64,000 nucleotides of DNA from Kitasatospora mediocidica KCTC 9733 (GCF_000744225.1 NZ_JQLN01000006.1:744001-808000); one strand, 5' to 3'; positions 1-9,126 are shown, counted from the first letter of the stretch. Numbers and translations: made by a program. Notes: generated from the letters alone by a model not told the origin.

Positions 1-331
1 CGTCCCGGTGCAGCACGAGACCGGCCGCTACCCGGTTTCGGACAAGATCGTCGCCTGTCTGACCAGCGCCGACAACGCCTACGCCACCGACACCACGCTC
101 TCCTACATCGGCGCCACCGACGCCGTGCAGGCCAAGCAGGTGGCCGCGAACCCCGAGTTGCAGGTGTGGGTCCAGGCCGTCAAGGCCGCCAGGGGCCGCA
201 CCGGTGACAACCTCGGCACCAAGTACCCGAAGATCTCGGAGCAGTTGTGGGGCGCCGTGCAGAACACGCTCAGCGGTTCGAAGTCCCCGCAGTCGGCGCT
301 GGCGGCCGCACAGAGCGCGGCCGGGCAGTGA
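1..331 (+). CDS. ABC transporter extracellular sugar-binding protein, C-terminal part
   Basis: The window opens inside this gene; about 110 C-terminal residues are visible, ending at a TGA at 329-331. The start lies upstream, so no signal peptide can be seen. The visible part (a VSDKI segment, a YIGATDAVQAK segment, then a Lys-rich helix and an Ala/Gln-rich tail) resembles the end of family 1 extracellular solute-binding proteins. The identification rests mainly on position: its stop overlaps the GTG start of the first of two MalFG-type permeases by 4 bases, so it should be the binding lipoprotein of that importer. The sugar cannot be told from this fragment. Confidence 0.75.
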   Translation, partial: VPVQHETGRYPVSDKIVACLTSADNAYATDTTLSYIGATDAVQAKQVAANPELQVWVQAVKAARGRTGDNLGTKYPKISEQLWGAVQNTLSGSKSPQSALAAAQSAAGQ

Positions 332-1254
332 GGAGACCGACGGTCCCCGTCCCGCCGAGCCGTCGCCCCCGGTGTCGCGAACGCTGGGCGGCCTGGGGCT
401 TCCTCGCCCCGGTGCTCGCCTACCTCGTGCTGTTCTACGCCTACCCGCTCTACCGCAACCTCGACCTGAGCCTGCGCGACTACACCGTGCGGTCCTTCGT
501 CCAGGGCGGGGCCCGGTTCAGCGGACTCCAGAACTACCGGACCGTGTTCGCCGACCCGACGTTCGTCCCGGCGCTGACGCACACGCTGGTGTTCACCGCA
601 CTCTCGCTGATCATCCAATACGCCGCGGGCCTGGCGCTGGCCGTCTTCTTCAACCAGCACTTCCGGCTCTCCGCGACGCTGCGGGCGCTGTTCCTGGTGC
701 CCTGGCTGCTGCCGCTGATCGTCTCCGCGTCCACCTGGGCGTGGCTGCTCAACAGCGACTCGGGCGTGGTCAACGCTGTGCTGCGGTGGTTCGGGGTCGG
801 ACCGGTCGACTGGCTCACCTCGCCGCAGTGGTCGCTGGTCTCGGTGGTCATCGCGAACATCTGGATCGGCATCCCGTTCAACCTGGTCGTGCTGTACAGC
901 GGGCTGCAGGCCATCCCGACCAGCCTGTACGAGGCGGCCTCGGTGGACGGGGCGAGCGCCTGGCAGCGGTTCTGGCGCATCACCTTCCCACTGCTGCGGC
1001 CGGTCTCGGCGATCACCCTGCTGCTCGGGCTGATCTACACCCTCAAGGTCTTCGACATCGTCTGGATCATGACCAGGGGAGGACCGGGCACCTCGTCCAC
1101 CACGCTGGCGACCTGGTCCTACCGGCTGGGCTTCGGCAGCCTGCTGCCCCGCTTCGGACCGGGCGCGGCGGTCGGCAACCTGCTGGTCCTGATCGCCCTG
1201 GTCTTCGGCCTCGCCTACATCCATCTGCAGCGCCGGCAGCGGGAGGAGGCATGA
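328..1254 (+). CDS. ABC sugar transporter permease, MalF type
   Basis: Inner-membrane permease of a carbohydrate importer (binding-protein-dependent transport family, MalF/UgpA-like). I chose the GTG at 328 because it overlaps the stop of the binding protein (GTGA) and removes an unconserved N-terminal extension; the protein is then 308 residues. About six hydrophobic segments are visible, beginning with WGFLAPVLAYLVLFYAYPLY near residue 25. The EAA loop that contacts the ATPase is present as EAASVDGASAWQRFWRITFP. The downstream permease starts in the last codon (ATGA overlap), so the pair is translationally coupled. No ATPase is encoded here, as is usual in streptomycetes where one shared MsiK-type ATPase serves many importers (known for the group, inferred here). 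Confidence 0.9.
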   Translation: MRRPTVPVPPSRRPRCRERWAAWGFLAPVLAYLVLFYAYPLYRNLDLSLRDYTVRSFVQGGARFSGLQNYRTVFADPTFVPALTHTLVFTALSLIIQYAAGLALAVFFNQHFRLSATLRALFLVPWLLPLIVSASTWAWLLNSDSGVVNAVLRWFGVGPVDWLTSPQWSLVSVVIANIWIGIPFNLVVLYSGLQAIPTSLYEAASVDGASAWQRFWRITFPLLRPVSAITLLLGLIYTLKVFDIVWIMTRGGPGTSSTTLATWSYRLGFGSLLPRFGPGAAVGNLLVLIALVFGLAYIHLQRRQREEA

Positions 1255-2072
1255 CCCGCGACCTCGCACGCCTCGGGAAGACGGCGCTCGGCCTGCTGCT
1301 CACGGCGATCATGCTCTTCCCGGTCTACTGGATGGTGAACGCCTCCTTCACCCGTGACCAGGACCTGCGCCGGACCCCACCCAGCTGGTTCCCGCTGCAC
1401 GGCACCCTGGAGGGCTACCGCGCCGTCCTGCGCGACCAACTCCCGCACCTGGCCACCAGTCTGGTCGTCGCCCTCGGAACGGCCGCACTGACCGTGGCGC
1501 TGTCGGCTCCCGCCGGGTACGCGCTGGCCAAGCTGCGCCCGCGCGGGGGCGCAGCGCTGGGCTTCGTGCTGCTGATCGCCCAGATGATCCCGGGGATCAT
1601 CATGGCGATGGGCTTCTACGCCATCTACCTCGGCGCGGGCATGCTCCAGTCGCTCGGCGGTCTGATCGTCGCCGACTCGACCCTGGCGGTGCCGTTCGGC
1701 GTGCTGATCTGCACCGCGTTCATGTCCGGCATCCCCGGCGAACTGCTCCAGGCCGCCCGCACCGACGGGGCCGGGCCGGTGCGCACCTTCTGGTCGATCG
1801 TGCTGCCGATGAGCCGCAATGCCCTGGTCACCGTCTCGCTCTTCGCCTTCCTGTGGGCCTGGTCCGACTTCGTCTTCGCCAGCACCCTCGACGGCGGCGG
1901 CGCCCACCAGCCGATCACCCTCGGCATCTACCACTACATCGGCAACAACAACCAGCAGTGGAACGCCATCATGGCCACCGCCGTGGTCGCATCGCTCCCC
2001 GCCGCCGTCATCCTCGTCCTCGCCCAGCGCTATGTCGCCGCGGGCGTGACGGCCGGGGCCGTCAAGGACTGA
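1251..2072 (+). CDS. ABC sugar transporter permease, MalG type
   Basis: Second inner-membrane permease, 273 residues, partner of the MalF-type protein. The ATG at 1251 overlaps the preceding TGA by 4 bases and follows a GGGAGGAGG ribosome-binding site. The N-terminal helix (LLLTAIMLFPVYWMVNASF) is typical of MalG proteins, and the EAA loop is visible as LLQAARTDGAGPVRTFWSIVLP. Six membrane segments are expected. The next gene, a cytoplasmic glycosidase, begins 36 bases downstream and is probably in the same operon, which suggests that the imported compound is an oligosaccharide hydrolysed inside the cell. Its identity is not shown by the sequence. Confidence 0.9.
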   Translation: MTRDLARLGKTALGLLLTAIMLFPVYWMVNASFTRDQDLRRTPPSWFPLHGTLEGYRAVLRDQLPHLATSLVVALGTAALTVALSAPAGYALAKLRPRGGAALGFVLLIAQMIPGIIMAMGFYAIYLGAGMLQSLGGLIVADSTLAVPFGVLICTAFMSGIPGELLQAARTDGAGPVRTFWSIVLPMSRNALVTVSLFAFLWAWSDFVFASTLDGGGAHQPITLGIYHYIGNNNQQWNAIMATAVVASLPAAVILVLAQRYVAAGVTAGAVKD

Positions 2073-2108
2073 CGCCCCCTCGGGCCCTGCAGAATCGAGA
2101 CACTCCCG

Positions 2109-3800
2109 ATGACCGACGCCGCAGCCGGCCCGGCCTTCTCCCTGCGCCAGATCCCCTTCAGCCACCATGGTTCCTGGTTCGACATCTCCCCGGTGACCGG
2201 CGAGCACACGTACGCCGACGACCTGCACCTGGTCTCGCACCAGAACGGCATGCACCCGGTGCTGCGCCTCATCGCGCTCGGTGATGCCCGATGGCACGCG
2301 ACGCCGGGGGAGTTGAGCTGGCTCGCACCGGCCGGCCGGATCGACCTCGCCTACCAGGCACCGGACACCGTGCGGCTGCGCGGGCGCGGCCTCGCTCTGC
2401 GCGTCACCGCCGCGGCACCGGCACTGACGCCTTTCAGCGGCACCTATCTCTACCGCGACCCACTCGACGGTGCCTTCACCTTCACCTCCTACGAGACCGG
2501 CCGCCGCTACCGCCTGACCGTGCTGGCCGGCGTGGCCGAGGCGTTCGGCGCGCAGGCGCTCGGCGAGGCCGAGCGCGGCGTGCTGCTGACGGGCGAGTGG
2601 GAGGCGGCGATTGAGGAACTGGACAGCGCTCGCGAGCCCTACGCCTCCCCGGTCCCGTTCGAGAAGGTCGCCGCCGCTGCCCGCGCCGCGTTCACCGACT
2701 TCGCCGACACCATCGCCCCCTGGCGCTGCGCGCGGACGCCCGCCGCCGAACTGGCCGCCTACGTCCTGTGGTCGGCGACCGTCCGGCCCGCCGGTGTGTT
2801 GGGACGTCCCGCGGTGCTGATGTCCAAGCACTGGATGGACAAGGTGTGGAGCTGGGACCACTGCTTCAACGCGCTCGCCCTTGCGCCCGGTGCTCCCGAA
2901 CTGGCCCTGCACCAGTACCTGTTGCCCTTCGACCACCAGGACGAGAGCGGCGCGCTGCCCGACTCCGTCACCCACTCCGAAGTCCTCTACAACTTCGTCA
3001 AGCCGCCCATCCACGGCTGGGCGCTGCGCCTGCTGCGACGGCGCCTGCCGCAACCGCTGCCGGCGGCCGAACTCGCCACGGTCTACCAGGGCCTCGCCCG
3101 CTGGACCCGGTTCTGGCTGCGGCAGCGGCGTGCTCCGGGCAGCGCACTCGCGCACTACCAGCACGGCAACGACAGCGGTTGGGACAACGCCACCGTCTTC
3201 GACGCCGGCCGGCTCGCGGCCACCCCCGACCTGGCCGCCTTCCTGATTCTCCAGATGGCCGAACTGGCCGACCTCGCCGTCGAGTTGGACCTCGCCGACG
3301 AAGCAGCCGAATGGCGGCGGGAGCTGGCGCGGATGCACGCGGCCCTCCAGGGGCTCTGGGACGGCAGGCAGTTCGTCGTCCGCGCGGCGGACACCGGGGC
3401 ACCCAGGACCACCGCGAGCCTGCTGCACCTGCTGCCCATCGTGCTCGGCAGCGACCTGCCGCCCGGGACGGCCGGGGCGCTCGCCGAGCGCATCGCCGCC
3501 CACCTCACCGCGCACGGACTGGCCACCGAGCGCACCGACTCCCCGCACTACCAGCCGGACGGCTACTGGCGCGGCCCGGTCTGGGCCCCCAGCACCGTCC
3601 TGGTCGAGGACGGCCTGCGCCGCGCCGGTGCCACCGGCCTCGCCGACGAGATCAGCGCCCGGTTCCGGGCCCTGTGCGAACGCTCGGGCTTCGCCGAGAA
3701 CTTCGACGCCGTGACCGGCGAAGGCCTGCGCGACCGCGCGTACACCTGGACCGCCGCCGCGTACCTCATGCTCGCGGAAGCCGCGATCGCCCGCGGCTGA
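2109..3800 (+). CDS. Intracellular GH63/MGH1-like glycoside hydrolase
   Basis: 563-residue protein without signal peptide, with an (alpha/alpha)6-barrel signature of the GH63/GH37/mannosylglycerate-hydrolase-like group. Visible motifs are KVWSWDHCFNALAL (near 245), FDHQDESGALPDSV (near 278), NDSGWDNATVF (near 355, expected to carry the catalytic Asp), YWRGPVWAPS (near 485) and GFAENFDAVTGEGL near the C terminus (expected to carry the second acid). The first 200 residues form a beta-rich N-terminal domain. It sits just after two sugar permeases and before a secreted glycosidase, so it probably splits the imported oligosaccharide. Trehalase-like, amylo-alpha-1,6-glucosidase-like and glucosylglycerate hydrolase activities are all possible in this clan. 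Confidence 0.8.
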   Translation: MTDAAAGPAFSLRQIPFSHHGSWFDISPVTGEHTYADDLHLVSHQNGMHPVLRLIALGDARWHATPGELSWLAPAGRIDLAYQAPDTVRLRGRGLALRVTAAAPALTPFSGTYLYRDPLDGAFTFTSYETGRRYRLTVLAGVAEAFGAQALGEAERGVLLTGEWEAAIEELDSAREPYASPVPFEKVAAAARAAFTDFADTIAPWRCARTPAAELAAYVLWSATVRPAGVLGRPAVLMSKHWMDKVWSWDHCFNALALAPGAPELALHQYLLPFDHQDESGALPDSVTHSEVLYNFVKPPIHGWALRLLRRRLPQPLPAAELATVYQGLARWTRFWLRQRRAPGSALAHYQHGNDSGWDNATVFDAGRLAATPDLAAFLILQMAELADLAVELDLADEAAEWRRELARMHAALQGLWDGRQFVVRAADTGAPRTTASLLHLLPIVLGSDLPPGTAGALAERIAAHLTAHGLATERTDSPHYQPDGYWRGPVWAPSTVLVEDGLRRAGATGLADEISARFRALCERSGFAENFDAVTGEGLRDRAYTWTAAAYLMLAEAAIARG

Positions 3801-3858
3801 CCGCGCCGCACCCGGCCACTCGGCCGCCGTGCCCCTCCCCACCCAGAGGAGAACCGCC

Positions 3859-5676
3859 GTGCACCTGACCAGAAAGGCCGGGGCGCTGCTGTGTGCCCTG
3901 GCCGCCGCCCTGGCGGCCCCGCTCACCGCCGGCCCCGCGCGCGCCGCCGACACCTCGGTGACCGTCGACTTCGCCACCGCCGGCGGCGCGCCCAGCTACC
4001 ACGCCTCCGGCACCCTGTACGGGATGAGCCCGGACGGGTCGCTGCCGCAGGACCACTTCTACCAGGACATCAAGTGGCACCTCGAGCGGGCCGGCGGAGC
4101 CCAGCTCAACACCGGCGGCTACGCCACCAGCCTCGCCGACTACCAGACCCGCTGGAACGCCACGCTGGCCCAGTACCAGCGCACCGCCGCCCTCGGCGGC
4201 ACCTTCATCCTGCTCCCGCACGACCTGTGGGGGGCTGACAGCACCACCAACCAGGGCTTCCCCGGCGACAACGGGGACTGGAGGCAGTTCGACGCCTTCG
4301 TCAACCAGCTCTTCTCCGACGTCAGGGCCAACCACATGACGGTGGAGTGGGACCTGTGGAACGAGCCGGACGGCAGCGGCTTCTGGGCCCGGTCCCAGGA
4401 CCAGTACCTGCAGATGTGGTCGCGGTTCTACGCCGACGTGCGGTCGAACTTCCCCGGCCAGCTCATCGTCGGGCCCAGCATGGCGGGCCAGCCGACCTCC
4501 GCCAACTCCTGGTGGAACACCTACCTGAGTTACGTGAAGGCCGACAACGTCGCCCCGGACATCTACAGTTGGCACGACGAACCCGCCGATCCCGTGCCCG
4601 GGACCGCGAGCGCCGGCGCCACCCTCGCCGCGCACGGGCTCACCAACACCCGCCCGTTCCAGATCAACGAGTACGGCGCGTTCTCCCAGCAGAACCCCGG
4701 CGGCGGTGCCTGGTTCATCGGCCGCCTGGAACGGTCCGACGCCGACGGGCTGCGCGGCAACTGGGGCTCGGGCACGGGTCTGCACGACGACGAGGCCAAC
4801 CTGCTCACCAAGAACGGCTCGGGCCAGTACCTGCCGCTCGGCGAGTGGTTCATGTACCGCTACTACGGTTCGCAGACCGGGAACATCGTCAACCTCGTTC
4901 CTGGCAACGGCATCGACGGCCTCGCCACCAAGGACAACACGGCGGGCAACGCCAAGGTCCTGCTGGGCTCCAACGGCAGCACCGGTAACGTCACCGTCAA
5001 CCTCACCGGCCTGAACACCACCTCCGTGGTGCAGAACGGGCGGGTCCGCGCCGTGCTGCAGCGCGTCCCCGACGACAACGGCGCCGCGGTGGACGGTCCG
5101 GTCACCGTCTCCGACACCACCCTGGCCGTCAGCGGCAACGCCGCCTCGGTGACAGTCCCGTACAGCAACGCCAAGGACGGGTACACCGTCACCCTGCTCC
5201 CGCCCTCCGACACCACCGTCTCCACGGTCGCGGTCAGCGAGAACAGCGGGCAGTGCCTCGACGACACCAACCTCTCCACCAGCCCCGGAACCCAGTACCA
5301 GCAGTACTCCTGCGAGGGCGGCTACCAGCAGATGCTCGACCTCAAGCCGGTCGTCGGGCAGGTGGACACCTACACCGTGGTCAACGAACACAGTGGCCTG
5401 TGCCTCGACGTCTCCGGTGCCTCCAGCGCCGACGGCGCGGCGGTGGTCCAGTGGACCTGCACCGGCCGGGCCAACCAGGAGTTCACCCTCAGGCCCGTCA
5501 CCGCTCTCGGCAACGGCCAGGACTACCAGCTCGTCGCCGTCCACAGCGGCAAGTGCGTCGACGTCAGTGACGTCTCCAGGGCTCCCGGCGCCCTGATCCA
5601 CCAGTGGACCTGCGACGCCGGCAGCACCCTCGGCAGCAAGACCAACCAGGTCTGGCGGCTGCCCGGCAAGAGCTGA
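3859..5676 (+). CDS. Secreted TIM-barrel glycoside hydrolase (GH39-like) with C-terminal ricin B lectin domain
   Basis: 605-residue exported enzyme. I chose the GTG at 3859 because an AGAGGAG ribosome-binding site precedes it and it leads straight into a signal peptide (positive start, Ala/Leu-rich core, cleavage near ARA-AD at residue 30). The catalytic domain spans about 35-410 with clan GH-A landmarks: WNEP at 167-170 (E169 expected acid/base) and NEYG with E271 as the likely nucleophile. Residues from about 455 to the end form a ricin-type beta-trefoil with repeated cysteine pairs and QW-like repeats (QWTC occurs twice), a carbohydrate-binding module. It ends the ABC transporter/glycosidase operon and would release the sugars imported by that system. 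The substrate is unknown. Confidence 0.8.
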   Translation: MHLTRKAGALLCALAAALAAPLTAGPARAADTSVTVDFATAGGAPSYHASGTLYGMSPDGSLPQDHFYQDIKWHLERAGGAQLNTGGYATSLADYQTRWNATLAQYQRTAALGGTFILLPHDLWGADSTTNQGFPGDNGDWRQFDAFVNQLFSDVRANHMTVEWDLWNEPDGSGFWARSQDQYLQMWSRFYADVRSNFPGQLIVGPSMAGQPTSANSWWNTYLSYVKADNVAPDIYSWHDEPADPVPGTASAGATLAAHGLTNTRPFQINEYGAFSQQNPGGGAWFIGRLERSDADGLRGNWGSGTGLHDDEANLLTKNGSGQYLPLGEWFMYRYYGSQTGNIVNLVPGNGIDGLATKDNTAGNAKVLLGSNGSTGNVTVNLTGLNTTSVVQNGRVRAVLQRVPDDNGAAVDGPVTVSDTTLAVSGNAASVTVPYSNAKDGYTVTLLPPSDTTVSTVAVSENSGQCLDDTNLSTSPGTQYQQYSCEGGYQQMLDLKPVVGQVDTYTVVNEHSGLCLDVSGASSADGAAVVQWTCTGRANQEFTLRPVTALGNGQDYQLVAVHSGKCVDVSDVSRAPGALIHQWTCDAGSTLGSKTNQVWRLPGKS

Positions 5677-5702
5677 TCGTCGAGCAGTCATACGGGTTGA
5701 CA

Positions 5703-5745
5703 GCTCGGCAGCACGCCATCGACGGTCGATGGCGTGCTGCCGAGC
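5703..5745. terminator. Perfect 21-bp hairpin between convergent genes
   Basis: Two 21-base arms (5703-5723 and 5725-5745) are exact reverse complements around a central base, lying between the ends of the secreted glycosidase (plus) and the GntR regulator (minus). No U-run follows on either side, as is common for actinomycete terminators. It probably serves both operons. Confidence 0.8.
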
Positions 5746-5802
5746 GCACTCAGCCGTTCACCGGATGACCGGAGGATGCCCCGTCTTAGGTGGGGGGAGC
5801 AG

Positions 5803-6549
5803 TCAATTGTCGGACCGTCCTGTCGGTGTGTCGAGGAGGCCGGCGTGGGCGGCCGCGCCGTCGGCCAGCCACTCCTCCACCGCCGCGACGTGCACCGCGC
5901 CGGCGCTTGCCGCGAGCACCGCGTCCCGGGCGGCGAGGGCGCGCCAGATCGCCCAGTGCTCGCGGTGGGCCTGCTCGCGCGCGGTGGTCAAGGGGGTACC
6001 GCCGGCCGGCGGCTGGGGGGTCGTACCGCGGATGATGCGCAGGCGCTGGGTGTGGGTGGAGAGGATGCCCAGCAGGGTGGAGAGCACCGGGTTGCCGACG
6101 GCGTCGGCGATGGTGCGGTGGAACTCGATGTCGAGCTCGATGAACTCCTCGATGCCGGCCGCCTCGGCGCTGCGGTCGAGGACGGTGCGCAGGGCGGCGA
6201 GCTGCTCCCCGGTCAGCAGGCCGGCCGCGAGGGCGGCGACCTGCGGCTCCAGCAGGCGCCTGACCTGGAGCAGCTGCTGGGCGCTGGCGCCGTGCGAGAC
6301 GTCGGCGGCGAAGGTCATCGCCTCCAGCAGCAGGTGGGGCTCCAGGCCGGAGACGAAGGTGCCGTCGCCCTGTTTGGTGATCAGGATCCGCATCGCCGTC
6401 AGGGCGCGCACCGCCTCGCGCAGCGAGCTGCGGGAGAGGCCGAGCTGCTCGGACAGATCGGCCTCGTTGGGCAGCCGCGCCCCGGGGCCCAGGACGCCGG
6501 CGACGATCATCTCCTTGATCCGCTCGATCGCCTGGTCGGTGACCGTCAT
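5803..6549 (-). CDS. GntR family transcriptional regulator, FadR subfamily
   Basis: 248-residue DNA-binding regulator. The start at 6549 (ATG) gives MTVTDQAIERIKEMI, the usual FadR N terminus. The winged helix-turn-helix occupies about 5-72, with the recognition segment LSEQLGLSRSSLREAVRAL, followed by the wing TKQGDGTFVSG. Residues 85-225 form an all-helical FCD ligand-binding domain with metal-ligand-like residues (ELDIEFHRTIADAVGNP; later AHREHWAIW). It is the last gene of the minus-strand importer operon, about 30 bases after the permease. By family habit it should repress this operon and perhaps the divergent fuconate operon, with a sugar acid or sugar as inducer (inference). Confidence 0.88.
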   Translation of the reverse strand: MTVTDQAIERIKEMIVAGVLGPGARLPNEADLSEQLGLSRSSLREAVRALTAMRILITKQGDGTFVSGLEPHLLLEAMTFAADVSHGASAQQLLQVRRLLEPQVAALAAGLLTGEQLAALRTVLDRSAEAAGIEEFIELDIEFHRTIADAVGNPVLSTLLGILSTHTQRLRIIRGTTPQPPAGGTPLTTAREQAHREHWAIWRALAARDAVLAASAGAVHVAAVEEWLADGAAAHAGLLDTPTGRSDN

Positions 6550-6578
6550 GGTCCTGCCTCCCGGTGCCGAGAGCACCG

Positions 6579-7598
6579 CTACTCCTGCTTCTCGCCGGAG
6601 GCGAACCGGGAGATGATCAGCGCGACGATGATGATCACGCCGTTCAGGAACTGGTTCCACAGCGGCGGCACCCCGGCCAGCGTCATCACGTTGACGACCA
6701 GCTGGAGGGTGAGCACGCCGGTGAGCGCGCCGAAGATGGTGCCGCGCCCGCCGTTCAGGCTCACGCCGCCGATCACCGTGGCGGCGAAGACCTGGAAGAT
6801 CCAGCCGTTGCCCTGGCCGGCGGAGATGGAGCCGTAGTGGCCGGTGTAGAGCACGCCGGCGAAGGCGGCCAGGGTGCCGCCGATGATCAGCACCACCCAG
6901 GTGATCCGGTCCACCCGGATCCCGGCCGCGCGGGCGGCCTCGGCGTTGCCGCCGATCGCGTACAGTGCCCGGCCGTGCCGCAGCCACGCCAGCGCGCAGC
7001 CGCCGAGCAGGAACAGCAGCGCGCAGATCCAGATCGCGGCGGGTACACCGAGCCAGCTGGCGGAGCCGAGGTAGCCGAACGAGGTCGGCACGTTGACGAT
7101 CGACTGGCCCTGGGAGATGGCGACCTGCAGGCCGCGCAGCATGGTGAGGCCGCCGAGGGTGACGATGAAGCCGTTGAGGCGCAGCTTGAGGATCAGGAAG
7201 CCGTTGAAGGCACCGATCAGCGCGCCGACGGCGAGGCAGAGCGGGATGGCGGTCCAGGTCGGGAAGAGCCCGATGCCGTTGAACCGCCCGCCGTGGTCGG
7301 GAAGCACCAGCCACATGGCGATGACGGGGGCGACGCCGATGGTGGACTCCAGGGAGAGGTCCATCCGCCCGGCGATCAGGATCAGCGCCTCGGCCAGTAC
7401 CAGCAGGCTCAACTCGGTGGCCTGCTGGCCGACGCCGAGAAGGTTGTCGGTGGTGAGAAAGGCCGGCGAGACGGCGAAGCCGATGACGCCGAGCACCAGC
7501 AGCACGGGCACCAGCGACAGGTCGCGGAAACGGGCCAGGTCGATCCGGCGCCCGGTGGGGGCCGGCACGGTGCCGCTCAGCTCAGTGGTCGGTGACAT
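6579..7598 (-). CDS. ABC sugar transporter permease, RbsC/AraH type
   Basis: 339-residue inner-membrane permease of the BPD_transp_2 family. It shows about ten hydrophobic segments and the conserved region LVLAEALILIAGRMDLSLES, close to the family's usual GxDLSVG motif, plus GGNAEAARAAGI, the RbsC-type coupling segment. Its start overlaps the end of the ATPase gene by 17 bases, so the two are translationally coupled. Together with the upstream ATPase and binding protein it forms an importer for a monosaccharide. The adjoining fuconate operon makes L-fucose the best guess, but ribose-family importers carry many sugars. Confidence 0.92.
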   Translation of the reverse strand: MSPTTELSGTVPAPTGRRIDLARFRDLSLVPVLLVLGVIGFAVSPAFLTTDNLLGVGQQATELSLLVLAEALILIAGRMDLSLESTIGVAPVIAMWLVLPDHGGRFNGIGLFPTWTAIPLCLAVGALIGAFNGFLILKLRLNGFIVTLGGLTMLRGLQVAISQGQSIVNVPTSFGYLGSASWLGVPAAIWICALLFLLGGCALAWLRHGRALYAIGGNAEAARAAGIRVDRITWVVLIIGGTLAAFAGVLYTGHYGSISAGQGNGWIFQVFAATVIGGVSLNGGRGTIFGALTGVLTLQLVVNVMTLAGVPPLWNQFLNGVIIIVALIISRFASGEKQE

Positions 7599-9126
7599 GG
7601 TCTTCCTTCGTTTCGGTGGTGCCGGTCATGCCCTCCATGGCGGACACCAGTTGCTCGTCGGTCCAGCCGTGGGTGAATTCGGCGACGATGCGGCCGTGGA
7701 ACATGGCCAGCACGCGGTCGCAGACGCGCAGGTCGTCGAGTTCGTCGGAGACGATCAGGGCGGTCCGGCCGGAGTCGGCGACCTGGCGGACGGTGCCGAG
7801 GAGGGACTCCTTGGACTTGATGTCCACTCCGTTGGTGGGCTTCACGGCGACCAGCACCTGCGGCTCGGTGGCGAGCGCCCGGGCGATCACCACCTTCTGC
7901 TGGTTGCCGCCGGAGAGCGCGGAGACCTCGGTGGCCGGGCCGGGGGTCTTGATGTCGAGGTCGGTGATCATCCGCTCGGCGAAGACCCGGGTGCGCGAGG
8001 GCAACACCGTGCCGAACGGCCCGAGTTGGTCGGTGACGGTGAGGGTGGCGTTCTCCGCCACGCTGCGCTGCGGGATCAGGCCCTGAATGTGCCGGTCCTC
8101 GGGCACGAAGCCGATCCCGGCGGCCAGTGAGGCCGGCACCCGGCCGGTGCGCACCGCGCGGCCGGCCACCGTCACGGTGCCGGACCGCGGCCGGTGCAGG
8201 CCGGCCAGCGTCTCGCCGAACTGGATGTTCCCGCTCGCGGCCGAGCCGGCCAGGCCGAGCACCTCGCCGGCCCGCGCGGCCAGTGAGCAGGACTCGTAGA
8301 CACCGGGCAGGCCGAGGTCCGCCACCTCCAGGAGCGGTTCGCCGACGGGGGCCGACCGTTCGCCGGCCGACCAGGCCGGCTCGGTGCCCTTGGACTGCTC
8401 GCCGGTCATCGCCTCGACCATGGCGTGCTGGTCCAGCTCCACGACCGGGGCGGTGAGGATGTGCCGGGCGTCGCGGTAGACCGTGACGGTGTCGCAGAGC
8501 TCGTACACCTCCTGGAGGTGGTGCGAGATGAAGAGGAAGGCCACGCCCTGGCCTTGGAGCTCGCGCAGTTTGGCGAAGAGCCGCTCGATGCCGCGGGCGT
8601 CCAGCTTGGCGGTGGGCTCGTCCAGGATGATGAACCGGGCACCGAACGAGAGGGCCCGGGCGATCTCGACGAACTGGCGCTGCTCGACCGTCAGTTGCCC
8701 GGCACGGGCGGCGGGGTCCACGTCCACGCCGTACTCGGCGAGCAGGTCGGCCGCACGGCTGCGCAGCTCCCGCCACCTGATGGGTCGTAGCCCGCCGTTC
8801 GTGTGCCGGTTCAGGAAGAGGTTCTCGGCGACGCTGAGCGCGGGAATGATGGTGGAGCGCTGGTAGACGCAGGCCACCCGGGCTCGCCAGGCGTCGATGT
8901 CGCCGGGAGCCGGGGCGGGTTCGCCGTTGAAACGCAGCGTGCCGGTGTCGGGTTGCTGAAGGCCCGTCAGAATAGAGACGAGGGTGGATTTTCCGGCGCC
9001 GTTGCGCCCGACCAGGGCGTGCGATTCGCCGGGGGCCACGGTGATGCGGGCGTCGCGCAGGGCGACGGTCGCGCCGAAGCGCTTGCTGATCCCGTCGGCC
9101 TCGACGACGGGGCTGGGGTCCGCCAT
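7582..9126 (-). CDS. ABC sugar transporter ATP-binding protein, RbsA/MglA type (two nucleotide-binding domains)
   Basis: 514-residue cytoplasmic ATPase made of two fused nucleotide-binding domains. The first has a full Walker A (GRNGAGKST, 40-48), the Mgl-type signature QLTVEQRQFVEIARAL and a good Walker B ending IILDEPTAKLD. The second keeps the signature LSGGNQQKVVIARAL, but its Walker A is strongly degraded (GSAASGNIQFGE where the family has a GxxGxGRTE pattern) and the Walker B lacks the acidic pair (VLVAVKPTNGVD instead of LILDEPTRGVD). A weak second site is normal in this family; loss of the acidic residues is not. The ATG at 9126 follows a GAAAGGA ribosome-binding site. Operon order is binding protein, ATPase, permease, regulator. 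Confidence 0.92.
   Translation of the reverse strand: MADPSPVVEADGISKRFGATVALRDARITVAPGESHALVGRNGAGKSTLVSILTGLQQPDTGTLRFNGEPAPAPGDIDAWRARVACVYQRSTIIPALSVAENLFLNRHTNGGLRPIRWRELRSRAADLLAEYGVDVDPAARAGQLTVEQRQFVEIARALSFGARFIILDEPTAKLDARGIERLFAKLRELQGQGVAFLFISHHLQEVYELCDTVTVYRDARHILTAPVVELDQHAMVEAMTGEQSKGTEPAWSAGERSAPVGEPLLEVADLGLPGVYESCSLAARAGEVLGLAGSAASGNIQFGETLAGLHRPRSGTVTVAGRAVRTGRVPASLAAGIGFVPEDRHIQGLIPQRSVAENATLTVTDQLGPFGTVLPSRTRVFAERMITDLDIKTPGPATEVSALSGGNQQKVVIARALATEPQVLVAVKPTNGVDIKSKESLLGTVRQVADSGRTALIVSDELDDLRVCDRVLAMFHGRIVAEFTHGWTDEQLVSAMEGMTGTTETKEDHVTDH

Noticed and set aside
1215..3977. A 920-residue open frame on the minus strand opposite the permease and glycosidase genes (and similar long antisense frames at 3766-5691, 7577-10447, 11025-12791, 17505-19346, 22611-24557, 28983-31807)
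   Set aside because: These are shadow frames produced by GC-rich third codon positions of the real genes. They are Arg/Gly/Val-rich, have no ribosome-binding sites and no family features.
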